Below, one piece after another: positions 1-9,930 of a stretch of 64,000 bases of DNA. The DNA comes from Heterobilharzia americana (taxonomy: Eukaryota > Platyhelminthes > Trematoda > Strigeidida > Schistosomatidae), in NCBI GenBank assembly GCA_944470555.2, contig OX104127.1, positions 153,341,776-153,405,775 of the forward strand. Direction: 5' to 3'. Both the position numbers and the translations under genes were made by a program. The first letter of the stretch is position 1; the number at the start of each line of letters is the position of its first letter. The notes beneath the pieces were generated by a model that was given only the letters and a program-made list of their open reading frames with translations, did not search any database and was not told the origin of the DNA.

Positions 1-589
1 AGAGTGAATACATGATAACACTGAGCAGACAGAAACGTTTTACGAAGTTGACATAAGAGTAAATAAAATACAAAGTGGTTGGCAGTGGGAAGTCAATAAC
101 GATATAAATATTTTATGCCTAATAATTCGATCCAAAGTAAAGTAAAACAGACAAGTGAAAAGTACTTAATCACTCATAAAAACGGTCTTGCTCCCCTAAT
201 TACGCTGAGCAGATGCAAAATATTATAAATATTTAGTGAAATGGGACAAAGTTTGCACTGATACACTTGAACAGTAGCACTTCATTTACTTAGGAGCTTG
301 AAAAGCAGGAAAATAGTCAAATAAAGAAAATGATATTAATAGTTCTGTATCACATTATAGGTTTGGTTTTTTACCGCTGATAAAAACTGTACACACGCAT
401 GCGTCCCTCAGTGATCAGAATAAACAGGAAACCATCATTATTTGTGGCATTCTTCGTCAATTCATCCAGTCATTTATTCAAGGCGGGAATCTTCCACTAC
501 CTAAGTAAGTTCCAGTGGTCAAATAGTTTGACCACTTCTATGCTTCCATTGAATGTAACTGAATTATATATAATATAGCGTAAACAAGC
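1..589. other. AT-rich non-coding stretch
   Basis: I see no recognisable coding, RNA or mobile feature. The sequence is AT-rich with scattered stops on both strands. Confidence 0.5.
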
Positions 590-720
590 AAACAGAAAAT
601 GTTATTATAAATATTGCATGAAATATATTTCAAGAAAAATCAACAAACGTTTTGTAGACATTCGCCTACTTCAGACAGTGGCATCGAAAAAACGGTTAGC
701 GGAATATCTGCATTAAAATT
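590..720 (-). mobile_element. Possible PLE 3' tail (minus strand)
   Basis: Read on the minus strand this holds a CTGAAGTAGG segment followed by AAAACGTTTGTTG. That order resembles PLE 3' untranslated tails elsewhere in the window, which have a CGAAACGT-like box downstream of the endonuclease (for example near 8500 and 4345). No endonuclease coding was recognised upstream of it on the minus strand, so this would be a solitary or very short 5'-truncated copy. The call rests on a short resemblance only. Confidence 0.25.
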
Positions 721-3700
721 CCAAATAACAAAAGTTATATAGTTACCAAACAAAAGTAAAAACAACAGTAACCGGAAGACAAGAAAAAATGATTAAGCAT
801 ACATTAGTATAGTCAGACAAGAGTATATAACTCTGCAAAAACAAAATGTCGACAATTTCACAGTGTTGTTAAAAAAATTTGATACAAGCACATGAAAAGA
901 AAAAAGCACTGAAAATTGATGAAAATTTCAAGAATTGGATAAAAGTGCAGGGTTGTAAAAAATTTTAGAATGGAGAAAAATCAACAGACGAGATGATATT
1001 CTTTGAAAACAACAAAAAGATATACCATATCAATACATAGATCCGTCGTCAAGGTGAATAGGAAACAAACATATAGCGATGAAAATATAATCCAATGGAA
1101 GGCGATAGAAAGAAATAAACGGGCGCAATCAAAATAATACGATTGTTAAAAAGTATCCCATTAGTAAAAAATTCATTCACCAAAGTAAAAATATGTGAAT
1201 TAAAACCACTTGGCCAAGTGGATATTCACAATAAATGTCGCTTTGTTACTTTCAAAACAAGAAGGAAAAATTTCGCATCCTTAAAACTCGTAAAATGGTG
1301 AAATGCACAGCTGACAAAATCACTAATAAGATGATAATCCAATTAGCATCATAATTTTAAAAAATCCACTGAATACGAACAAGGTTCGCGTACACTTTCG
1401 AATATTTACTATGGGTATCACTACTATCCTATACGAAACTAAGTTAGTAGAAGAAGTGGAGTGGTGAGAACAGAGTATTCTTGTCCCATCCCAATATGTT
1501 AATGATTCAGAAGAACTGTACATGCTATACTATTTCACTTTTTGTGAAGTTAGTTCTTCAGTAACATCAGTTGATTACACCGAGAAGCGAATATAGCAAA
1601 ATGGCCGCTGCGTATTTCATACGTTATCAGCTCAGAAATACTACATTTCCTTCTCCTACAGTTCCTTGCAGTGGGGAAGTCCTGTAGATACATCAACAGA
1701 TTGGAACACCTTTAACCTAAATCAAAGCAGAACGCAAAAGAGCACTTAGACAAGGCTTCCAGAGGGCATATTTTATCACCAAATAATTGTCAGATGACTG
1801 TTAAAGGGAAGAATGATTAGCTAATTGAAGAATCATCTCATAATATTCCATGACAAAGCATCTCTGGCTACGTAGCACAGACAAAACTCTATCGAAACCG
1901 AATACAGAAATCGTCAAAAAAGACTGACTAGATAAACGACTGGGGAGATGTCGAAGTTTATATTGCCATCATCCACTGGCATTCATTAACTTCAGGTTTT
2001 CATCATGTCTAAACTCTCCAGCGTTTAAAGCTTCCCATTTCATTTGCATATCTTCATAAGACACCGTTATGTTTTGCAGTACAGTGTTAGTCGCGTAATT
2101 AACATATCAAGTTCGATCACCACGGTTCCACACTAACAAACCCAATTGTCGAAGAACATGTTACATAAAATGTAAATGAAGGACAATCCTTCAAACATAT
2201 ATGAAAAAAATAAGTAGATGTTTATACATATGTATACACATGTAAAAGCAGAAATATATGTGAATATACACACGCATATACATGAACGGACAAGCCTACA
2301 CTTTGAAAGTGAAGAACAGTCGCATTTGCAACCGCTCGTAAAAGATTCGATTCTCACCTCCATTCTAAGAATAAGAGAGATGCTTATCCAAGCAGTCTCT
2401 GCTTCTATCTAGTCATGGGCGAAATATCACTGGAATTTCATTCACACCCTGAAAAGGAGAAACCAGGCTGCCATTTTCTTCCCTCATATACCACACAAAA
2501 ACGCTGAAGCTGCACCGTTTCAACAGTCAAATACTACCGAGAATTTAAATATGTCACACATCGAGTCACTAGCGTTAGCATCATCAGGATGTCTATGGTA
2601 AACAAAACAATATGCACCAATAACAAATGCATATTGCAAGGTGAAATCACTAAGAAATTTGCTTATAAATATCCCATATTACGATTGTAAAACTACTATG
2701 CTTACAACTTTAGTTGTTCGTGTCCCTGTGTATAATGTAGATAGGCTTTATACAGTTGGCTGTATAAACGTTCTGCAGCAGGTTGATATGCGAATGCATA
2801 TACATCGTTTGATTGTGAGAAACATCGCATATATATTTTTTTCAGTCCACTAGTGATAGTGAAAAATGAATGACGGTTTAATGATGGAATAAAATATTCC
2901 CGTACACTTAGTATGCACAAGTATCTCCCAATGGAAGAATAAAACGGCAATTGAAAATAAATAATTTACATTTACATAAGCGTTAATGGTGTAATAAGAG
3001 CAAAACAGCAATGAATTTATCAGGTGAACAGAGTAACTGTGATATTTAGCATAAAAGTTATTCACTGAGAACTCGGTATGATAGATTTTACTCTCATCCA
3101 TATAGGCACAGCCACTCGTTCGACTGGTAATTGTCATTATTTTAGAACCAAATTGTTGGACACAAACACATGTCTTCGTTGCCCGTTTCACACAAATTTA
3201 TGGTTGTGTCTGTAAATATGTTGTACTAGATACTGCAGCAGGCTGTCTAGGTACTGAAAGAAAATGACTGAAAGGTAAACCTAATTCACTTGATTTCTCT
3301 CCTTTCGAACTACTTCAGGAAAATATTTTTCATCTAATGCTTGACTTACGTTCTTACCACTTTCCCTTTTCTCAGTGACGTATGTGAGCTAAATTGCTCA
3401 TTTTAAAATATAACTGAATCAAGCACTTCTGGTGCAACTTGCAGTATGCATTTTTTTAAGCAAAAGATATGCTTCAGAGTTGAAAGCATACTGCGTAAAC
3501 TCATAAATCCATTAGTTTTTCTCACCAAAAAGTGCATACATTTGACTTTGAAACAATGTTATTCCGTCCTACTTTAAACTAATTTAACTAACATAATACA
3601 CGGTGAAAAAGAGGTATACATAAATTTCAGCTTGTTAAGTTATGATGGAAGTATGAACTTGAAAAATTTTTCTCAAGCTTTACTTTGTTGCTCATTCATT

Positions 3701-4237
3701 TATCTTATTCAGTCTACAAGCAAAGTTAAACTTCAAAAGTCTTTATTTTGGTACTCAACTTCAAACCAAGAGTTAAAATTTGATTTAGAGATCTACATGC
3801 AAAGAATTTAATTATATTTGAGGGTTTATTATTCGGAGACCCATTTTCTGCTGGAGAAACAGGATGTGCATGGAAAATATTATCGGTGGTGAGCTGAAGA
3901 ATTTGCAAACCATTCTGTTGGAAAATGGACAGCCATTGAAATTCATCTAAAAGGATTCGAGACGCGAGGTCATCATGGGACATAAGCACTCTTCTAAAAA
4001 CAAGACTCCGCGGATGAATCTGTAAGTGAAAGATGTCAGTACTGCAAGTTTACTCAAAAAGCTATTACCAAGGTCAATTAAAAGAACATACTTTACCGGC
4101 GATCAGCGAAAAGTAATCTCATATATTCAGTCCTCTTGACAAATTTGAACAATGCAAGAACAAAGATATTTGCAGAATAAAATGAGCTCATTTTTCACTA
4201 ATATATGCGTAAAACTTGGGCACTGTGGTAGAATTTA
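721..4237. other. Non-coding stretch, no recognisable element
   Basis: Only short open frames without family resemblance are present. The largest are 113 codons at 2850-3191 (minus) and 87 codons at 3726-3989 (minus). Their composition is that of translated AT-rich DNA. A purine/pyrimidine-alternating AC/AT patch lies at about 2214-2284. I see no promoter or exon signal I would defend. Confidence 0.45.
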
Positions 4238-4415
4238 ATTCCATATTAGATTTGATTATTTGATATATAACACAGTAACCATGAGCATAAATTATTGCTT
4301 ATAATCATATTACACTGATATGATTATGTGCAATAATTTATTCTCGAAACGTCATCAAGTAAATAATACTAAATCACCGTGTGTTATAAATCAAATAAAC
4401 AAATCTAATGTGAGG
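4238..4415. repeat. Head-to-head pair of PLE 3' tails (inverted repeat)
   Basis: The right part, about 4310-4415 (plus), matches the 3' tail of PLE-E at 25515-25630. Shared blocks are GATATGATTATG, CAATAATTTAT, a CGAAACG-type box, CACCGTGTGTTATA and AAATAAACAAAT. The left part, about 4238-4312, is the reverse complement of the same tail but lacks roughly 40 bases around the CGAAACG box. The two copies meet near 4310, so the segment can fold into an imperfect hairpin. No endonuclease coding is attached to either side. It is a pair of solitary tails, not a full element. Confidence 0.6.
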
Positions 4416-4814
4416 TCATTTTATTTCATGGCCTTTTATCAACTGTGAACAGCCTAAAATTGAATTGAGTCATTAGTAGTAATAATAACGTATACTTTAA
4501 ACACGCGGGAATAAATGGAGATTTGAAATCTAGGACTAGCAATAAGGTAGTAAGTCACGGAAACACAAAATTAATAGTTACATATCTTAATCGGATTCTA
4601 TGGCTATTTGTATCTGATGAGATGGAAAATTCTGGATCTGTGAAGTGGGGGGACAACAAACGAAAATCAGTGTAAAAGAAGGGACTGTTTAAAGGCTAAT
4701 AGGTTAAGCGATTACACGAAAAACTTGAAAATCGTAAAGTGACCAATATATTCAGTTAGTAATTATTGATGACATGATGCAATCAAAGGAAAAGGGAAGA
4801 CTGTATACACATAT
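4416..4814. other. Non-coding stretch
   Basis: Nothing recognised. It separates the inverted PLE tails from the C-terminal end of PLE-A. Confidence 0.45.
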
Positions 4815-5960
4815 ATGCATACGTTTACCGAGGTAAAGAAAGTTTAATTACAGTCCCCTTCTGAGTACATAGGTCAGGTTGGGAATGTTTGATAACGACA
4901 GCTAACTCAAACCATAATAAACATGGCGTTCTTTGTTTGTTGATTATCCTGAAGGATTGAGAAACATCTATTTGATGTCATGCTTTATCAGATGTCTGGC
5001 GATTGCAGTTTTAATGACCTTGCTACCATTCAGACACAGAATTCTTGGAATATGCTCATAAAATCGAGTAGACGCTCTTCTTTTAGTTCGTCCTATGTAC
5101 CTGCTTCCATAAGGACAGGTGAATTGATAACCGCACCTGGAGGTGATGTGAGATGGGTATTCGTCTACTTTCGATTGCGCTATTTGGCATGATGTATTGT
5201 AAACTGAGATCAGTCTGGCAGCGGGAAAAATCCTTCTTAGTGCAGCTTTGATTATTTTGTCTATTCTTTTAGATGTCTCATCACCTTTGAATGCCAGTCG
5301 AAGGAAAACAGGCCTCTTCTCAACAGTTGGATACTTTGGTCTCTCAGTAAAATCTTTTCTACGTTTCCTGAAGAATTTCTTCGGGTATCCATTCTTCATA
5401 AAAGCCTTTTCAGTTATCTCGAATTCTTCTTCTTGTTTATTTTCAGAGCACAGCCTTTTTATTCTAGTGAATAGCGTCCTGATTAAGCCATGTTTACAGC
5501 TGACAGGAAAAAAGCCATTGTGGTGAAGGTAGTGACCGATCCACGTGTCTTTTCTTTGGATAGTTTTCTTAACTGTACTATCACATCTCCGTATTGTATT
5601 TAGGTCCGAAAAATTAAATCTGTCCTCGTTTTCATATCCCATTGTAAAATTAATATTTGGGTGAGCCTGATTAAAGGTGTCGCACAACCTTGGCGCATGA
5701 TTCATATTATCACAAACGATGAAGGTATCATTGACATACCTGCAGTAATGCGTCACTTCATCGACAGCAGCATTCGGATTTGTTCCTTCAAGATGAATAT
5801 ATGAATATATCAGCTAGGATAGGTCCTAGAGGTGAACCCATGGCCACTCCATCAGTTTGCCAGTACAGTTGATTATTAAACTGGAACTGAACACCTTTTG
5901 TACAGAAGAGCGGTAATTGTTTAAGTTCTGTTTTCGGCTCATTTTATTCTGCAAATGTCT
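4815..5960 (-). pseudogene. PLE-A: Penelope-like RT plus GIY-YIG endonuclease, 5'-truncated and broken
   Basis: Minus-strand remnant of a Penelope-like retroelement polyprotein (RT copies RNA to DNA; GIY-YIG nicks the target). Going downstream from 5960 there is RT box B (DGVAMGSPLGPILADIF, about 5810-5862), a frameshift near 5765-5790, then box C as YVND instead of YVDD (about 5735). A 262-codon open frame (4968-5756) continues through the thumb and linker into GIY-YIG, with YQFTCPYGSRYIGRT and a following EH. Another frameshift near 4975 precedes the conserved C-terminal PDLCTQKG stretch, which runs to about 4815. The fingers and RT box A are missing. The D-to-N change in box C should inactivate the RT. 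The first ATG at 5756 is not a true start, because homology continues upstream of it. Confidence 0.88.
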
Positions 5961-6849
5961 TCGTTCTTGCATTGCTCAAATTTGTCAAGGGAACTAAACT
6001 TATGACATTCATTCGTCATTACGCGAAGCAGAAGCAAGTGGATTTGGTCGCATCACTTTTTCAGATAAAAAATTGCTTCTTTTCCTGCTCTTTCAGTATT
6101 TATCATCTGTCTTATTTTTCAACTTAGAATCGGGTATATTTAAAGATAGAACCGACAAAGCCGATACACAGTTACGTTGACTATGATAGCATTTGAGGCT
6201 AACTGGTATTTTTACTTCAAAATATCAGTTTTCTCAAAGTTCTTATAGGTGGAATGACTAGTCGATTCTGCACATTCAAGACATTGTTTGAATTACTTCC
6301 CATCCAAGTTAATGTCAAGCGACAACGGCCGAAATCAGATGAGATCACCAAGAAACAAGTACACATGGACGAAATGACTAAACGGTATTGAGAGATAATA
6401 AAATAACATCCTTCTGAATTTTTTACCGATGTTGTCTAGAATGACAATGAAAAACTTTTGCTCAGAGAACACAACACCATGAAAATCTCAGTAAAGAACA
6501 CAACTCAATATTTATATCTGTTGTTTATTATTGTCGTACTTCAACAGCAGTGTGGTATTGGTTTATGAATAGGTCTAAGTACACTTCTGTAACACTCATC
6601 ACTTATCCAGCCGACATACAAATTCTCGTGAATATTATCTTCGCACTATTAGGAATCTTAACGAGGAAATTGTGTTTTACCATACAGCCTATATTAAACT
6701 CCCATATTATATAGACACCCTGTCCAAAATCTTAGCACAGACAATATTTTGTCGTATTTCGATTAAATGTATGATGTTTCATTTTTTTTCTCAGGTTGAA
6801 ATATTCGAGAGCACGTTTTTTGCTTTGAATTAAAAGAAGGACCATATGA
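5961..6849. other. Non-coding stretch between PLE-A and PLE-B1
   Basis: No coding, tRNA-like or hammerhead motif was recognised. The two flanking PLEs lie in opposite orientation with this stretch between their 5' sides. Confidence 0.4.
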
Positions 6850-6865
6850 CAAAATTAGGAGGTCA

Positions 6866-7653
6866 GTGGATATTATTGTGAATAAGGTCATGAAATTGAC
6901 AAGGGATCTGATACGCCGGATGAAGCCATTTCTAGGTGAGTCAGAGTGGTTTAATTTAATGAAGAAAACTAATAATCCCAGTAGAATGTATGGTACTATT
7001 AAGATTCATAAGCCAGGCTATCTCTTCAGGCCTATAGTAGATTTTGGAAACACTCCGACTTACGAGTTGTCTAAATATTTAGCAATTGTGTTAGGCCCAA
7101 TAAGAAATCAATCAAAGTCTCGACTTAACAACTCTTATGATTTAAAGCATAGATTAGACGATTGGTTAGTTTTGACATAACTAGCCTTTACACAAATATA
7201 CCGATCGACATGGCTCTAGAGGCAGTTAGAAATAGGCTTAAAGATAACAAAGAATTTACGCATCGAACTAGGGTTTCGATCGAGGAAATCATACTAGGAG
7301 TACGGTTGTGCCTAACATCTACTATTTTGAAGTTTCAAAATAAAATATATAAAGAAACTGAAGGTGTTGTCATGAGATCACCAATATCCCTTGTCGTCGC
7401 GGACATATTTATGGATAGTTAGGGACAGATGACTATTCAAACATTCAGTCCTACTCCAAAGATATTGTTCCAGTATGTAGATGGAACGTTTACATTACTG
7501 AAATCGGAACACATCAATAGGTTCTTGACACAAATAAATTCAGTAGTGAGTGCAATCCAATTTTTCTGTGACTTAGAAAGTGAAGAAGGTGAGCTAGCAG
7601 TGTTGGATTGCAAGACCAAATCAAATCCTCTCACCCCATTTCAGTTAAAGTAG
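6866..7653 (+). pseudogene. PLE-B1 reverse transcriptase domain, frameshifted
   Basis: Three successive open frames carry the RT. Frame one (6866-7180) has RMYGTIKIHKPG and RPIVDFGNTPTYELSKYLA, typical PLE fingers. After a frameshift near 7165, frame two (7162-7422) has box A FDITSLYTNIP and box B GVVMRSPISLVVADIF, in which the usual GVAMGSPLGP is altered. After a stop, frame three (7429-7653) has box C as QYVDGTF: the second catalytic Asp is Gly. RT activity is very unlikely. The N-terminal region before the fingers, seen in PLE-C and PLE-J as ALSLGPKFC and RPDKGTGVV blocks, is absent. Confidence 0.85.
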
Positions 7654-7802
7654 GCTTAGTTATTTGACTATGTAACAGGGCAAAAAAGCTTACTAGTCGA
7701 CCAGAAAATCTACGACAAGAAATTAGACACATCAAGAATACCCTACGACTCAACAATTGCCCACCAAAATTTACAAATAAATTCATAGGAAATCGAAAGA
7801 AA

Positions 7803-8448
7803 AATATTAGCAGTGGCAGTAGTAGTAGTAATACAGGTGTTATTAATAATGATTCCACTGCTAATGTTCATAATCGTGACAGGGTTAGGAAAGGATTCAA
7901 AGCCTCTACTGTGTTATCATACAAGGAAGGCACCTCAGAAGCATTACGAAGAATTCCCGATAAGGCTGACTGGGATTAAAGTGGCATTCAAACCAACAAA
8001 CTCACTTAGAAACAAGCCTTGTGGATTAAAAGATCCTATCGATGCAATTAAGCAAAATAATCTGGTTTATCAGATCCCTCGCAATGATTGCGATGTCAAA
8101 TACATAGGCCAAAGTAGTCCACCAGGGTCGATTAGAATAACAGAGCACAAAAACTTAGCTAGATCAAGATTAGTAGATCCTAATAAGGTAAGCAATCTAG
8201 AGAAAAGCTTGGTTATAGCTCTGCACGCAATTATATACAATCACACAGTAGGGTGGGGTAGAGCGACAGTGTTGAAAACTAACTTAGTTGGGTGGATGGA
8301 GGGAGAGACTGATAACCGACTGAATCTTTGTTTATCAAATCAACACCAAACCTATGCAATCGAAATGATTCTGCACCTGTTCCAGATATATGGAAAATTC
8401 TACTACCCTTGTCATCACAGAGAAGGAGAGAAAATTAGGAATAAATAA
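7803..8448 (+). pseudogene. PLE-B1 linker and GIY-YIG endonuclease, frameshifted
   Basis: From about 7971 to 8448 one frame reads VAFKPTNSLRNKPCGLKD, then VYQIPRNDCDVKYIGQSS (YIG at 8101-8109), then TEHKNLA. These are the GIY-YIG core and its downstream EHK block. The upstream coding is in a different frame: SGSSSSNTGVINNDS followed by LSYKEGTSEALRRIP, matching PLE-E (LPYKEGTSETLHRI). An apparent ATG frame from 7813 therefore begins with out-of-frame residues; its Val/Ile-rich start is an artefact of the AGT-repeat linker. A frameshift or stop near 7960-7975 breaks the original frame. The same break is present in PLE-B2. Confidence 0.85.
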
Positions 8449-8564
8449 AGTCTGTCTTGAAGTTGTGGAGTTACCTGATATGAATATGGACAATAAATTG
8501 TGTTCGAAACGTTATTCATTGAATGCTATTATTTCACTGTGTGATATTTCTAATAAACAGACTA

Positions 8565-9139
8565 AAAGGAAACTACGAGTAAATTTGATATTTTGAAAAG
8601 TTTTCAGCAAGGGATGTGTTTCGGTATTGGTATTTCCCAATGACAGGAAAACAAAGTAAGATTATTTATATAACTGATGACTACTTAGTGATAATAACTT
8701 TATCAAATTTATTGCAACTAGGAATTAACAATATCCAAATACATGCTGTTGTGGATTTCCAAATCAGACGGGAAGTGAGTTCTTGGTTGGCCACCACCAA
8801 TAAATCAAAACATTACATTTTTAATCTCGTAAGGGATAACTTGCTTTGACTATTTCCACGTGTGTGGTTATGCATAGTCAAGTTGTTGAAGATGATCAAC
8901 GTCTGTTTTGTGTTAGTTCTGACCGGTCTCTGAATTACAGATTAGGGGTTGACATGAACGTATTTGCCCATGGTTATTATCGCGTCTATGTTGCTGATAT
9001 CAGTTCATCGGGGTGGGTCGAAACTAGGTTCTGATACGTTTAACTGCCTCATTACTCTAAGATTATTTTGGTAGCACTCTGTGTGAAAAGATTACTCTAT
9101 AACACCTCTATTGTAATTTTTGACACCTGTCTGAATAGC
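8565..9139. other. Non-coding stretch
   Basis: Flank of PLE-B1 after its 3' end. There are short open frames (8616-8849, 8846-9034) without family resemblance. Nothing else is recognised. Confidence 0.4.
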
Positions 9140-9390
9140 TTATGCACTGTGAGGGTCAATCTAATGACATGAAATTACAAGTCTGGCTAACCAAAAGGCA
9201 ATGGGCAGTTGTTTCGTCCCAGTGTAGGACTCCTCAGCAGTATGCCCCCACAACACCACCTGGAATAAAAACGATGGCACTCAGATTTCTTGGTGAGCAT
9301 ATTACTATTTACTCCCTCCGATGGAACCCAATGATCATGATTATTTCATTTCTGTCAGTTCACGATATAGCGCGATCTCATCCTAGTGCT
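9140..9390 (-). mobile_element. tRNA-like hammerhead SINE, decayed (minus)
   Basis: On the minus strand it begins near 9385 with a segment (CGCGCTATATCGTGAACTGACAG) equivalent to the 5' part of the better element at 25886-26113. It passes through a badly decayed tRNA-like part and reaches a hammerhead core at 9242-9200. The 3' part runs to about 9140 and is strongly diverged. It encodes no protein; its order matches the other hammerhead SINEs of this window. Confidence 0.6.
9200..9242 (-). ncRNA. Hammerhead ribozyme-like motif, core intact
   Basis: On the minus strand: CTGAGGA (9237-9231), stem II GTCC/GGAC around a 7-base loop, then GAAAC (9215-9211). Stem III, ACAG/CTGT in the related copies, is weakened here to ACAACTGC, and stem I is poor. 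The conserved core bases are present, but folding is doubtful. Confidence 0.5.
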
Positions 9391-9534
9391 GTCAGTTAGA
9401 ATTTGTTCTCGCACTCAACTTGGCTAACTCCACAAGTCACGATTTCTCATTCTAACTTTGGATCCCATCCCAAAAAGTGTGACTAATGAGCACTGAACTG
9501 TATTTCAGTTTGCAGGTTTGATGTTATTGGGTCA

Positions 9535-9650
9535 CTTAGTCACGGACTGACATCCGTTGAAGAAAACGCAAACCCACAAACAGAGTAACCGTCCAGTGCT
9601 CATAAGTGACACTCCCAAGATGGGTTTCCTGTACATTTTGTGGGAGCTCG
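9535..9650. repeat. SINE tail fragments in opposite orientations
   Basis: GACTGACATCCGTTG at about 9546 is the minus-strand 3' end signature of the hammerhead SINE (sense: CAACTGATGTCAGTC). From about 9592, GTCCAGTGCTC followed by GGGTTTCCTG resembles the plus-strand part just after the ribozyme. The two face each other. The match is short. Confidence 0.35.
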
Positions 9651-9769
9651 TCACCTTTGGGCAAATTAAATCAGACATGAGAACGCATTCTTAGAAATGG
9701 CGTCGGATGATCGCCATACTATATTGAAAATTACCAGAAATAGGAAACTGAATGCCACCGAAATCTGCC

Positions 9770-9930
9770 GCAATGTTCGCTGAGAAAACTGAGTGTCCCA
9801 GTTCAGACCCCTGATGAGATCACAAGTGTGGGCTGATTACGAGTCCCATTCTAGGACAAACTATTTTCCTGGTGCGCTCAGATGTCCAATTATTCTACAA
9901 CAGATATCCGTTCATAATCTATACTACTTT
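9770..9930 (+). mobile_element. Decayed hammerhead SINE (plus)
   Basis: A B-box-like GTTCAGACCCC near 9800 is followed by GTGGGC, then CTGATTACGAG, stem II GTCCCATTCTAGGAC (9843-9857) and AAAC in place of GAAAC. The 3' part then reaches a CAACAGATATCCGTTCA segment corresponding to the family's CAACTGATGTCAGT end. The loss of G12 and the altered 5' core make ribozyme activity unlikely. Confidence 0.5.

Larger units (their letters stand above)
6850..8564 (+). mobile_element. PLE-B1: Penelope-like element, RT to 3' tail
   Basis: Plus-strand element holding RT fingers/palm, a linker, GIY-YIG endonuclease and a 3' tail. The tail ends in a CGAAACGT box and TAATAAACAGACTA at about 8564. The last 942 bases (7623-8564) reappear as PLE-B2 at 56551-57495; the only net length difference is one extra AGT triplet in B2. 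About 25 residues expected between the LDCK segment and the HPISVKVGL segment are missing, and that break falls where the B2 copy begins. B1 may therefore be two joined pieces. The element is multiply frameshifted and non-functional. Confidence 0.85.

Noticed and set aside
2850..3191. 113-codon minus-strand frame
   Set aside because: No domain, AT-biased residues, overlaps another random frame; treated as chance.
7813..7880. Val/Ile/Leu-rich start of the 211-codon frame, looking like a signal peptide or membrane segment (also 56741-56810)
   Set aside because: The true linker coding is in another frame (SGSSSSNTGVINNDS). The hydrophobic residues come from out-of-frame reading of AGT repeats and the following AT-rich bases.
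8477..8525. CTGATATGA ... CGAAACGT in the PLE-B tail as a hammerhead
   Set aside because: One extra base in the 5' core and no stable stem II between the parts. The CGAAACGT box looks like a conserved tail motif only. The same holds for 4315-4350.
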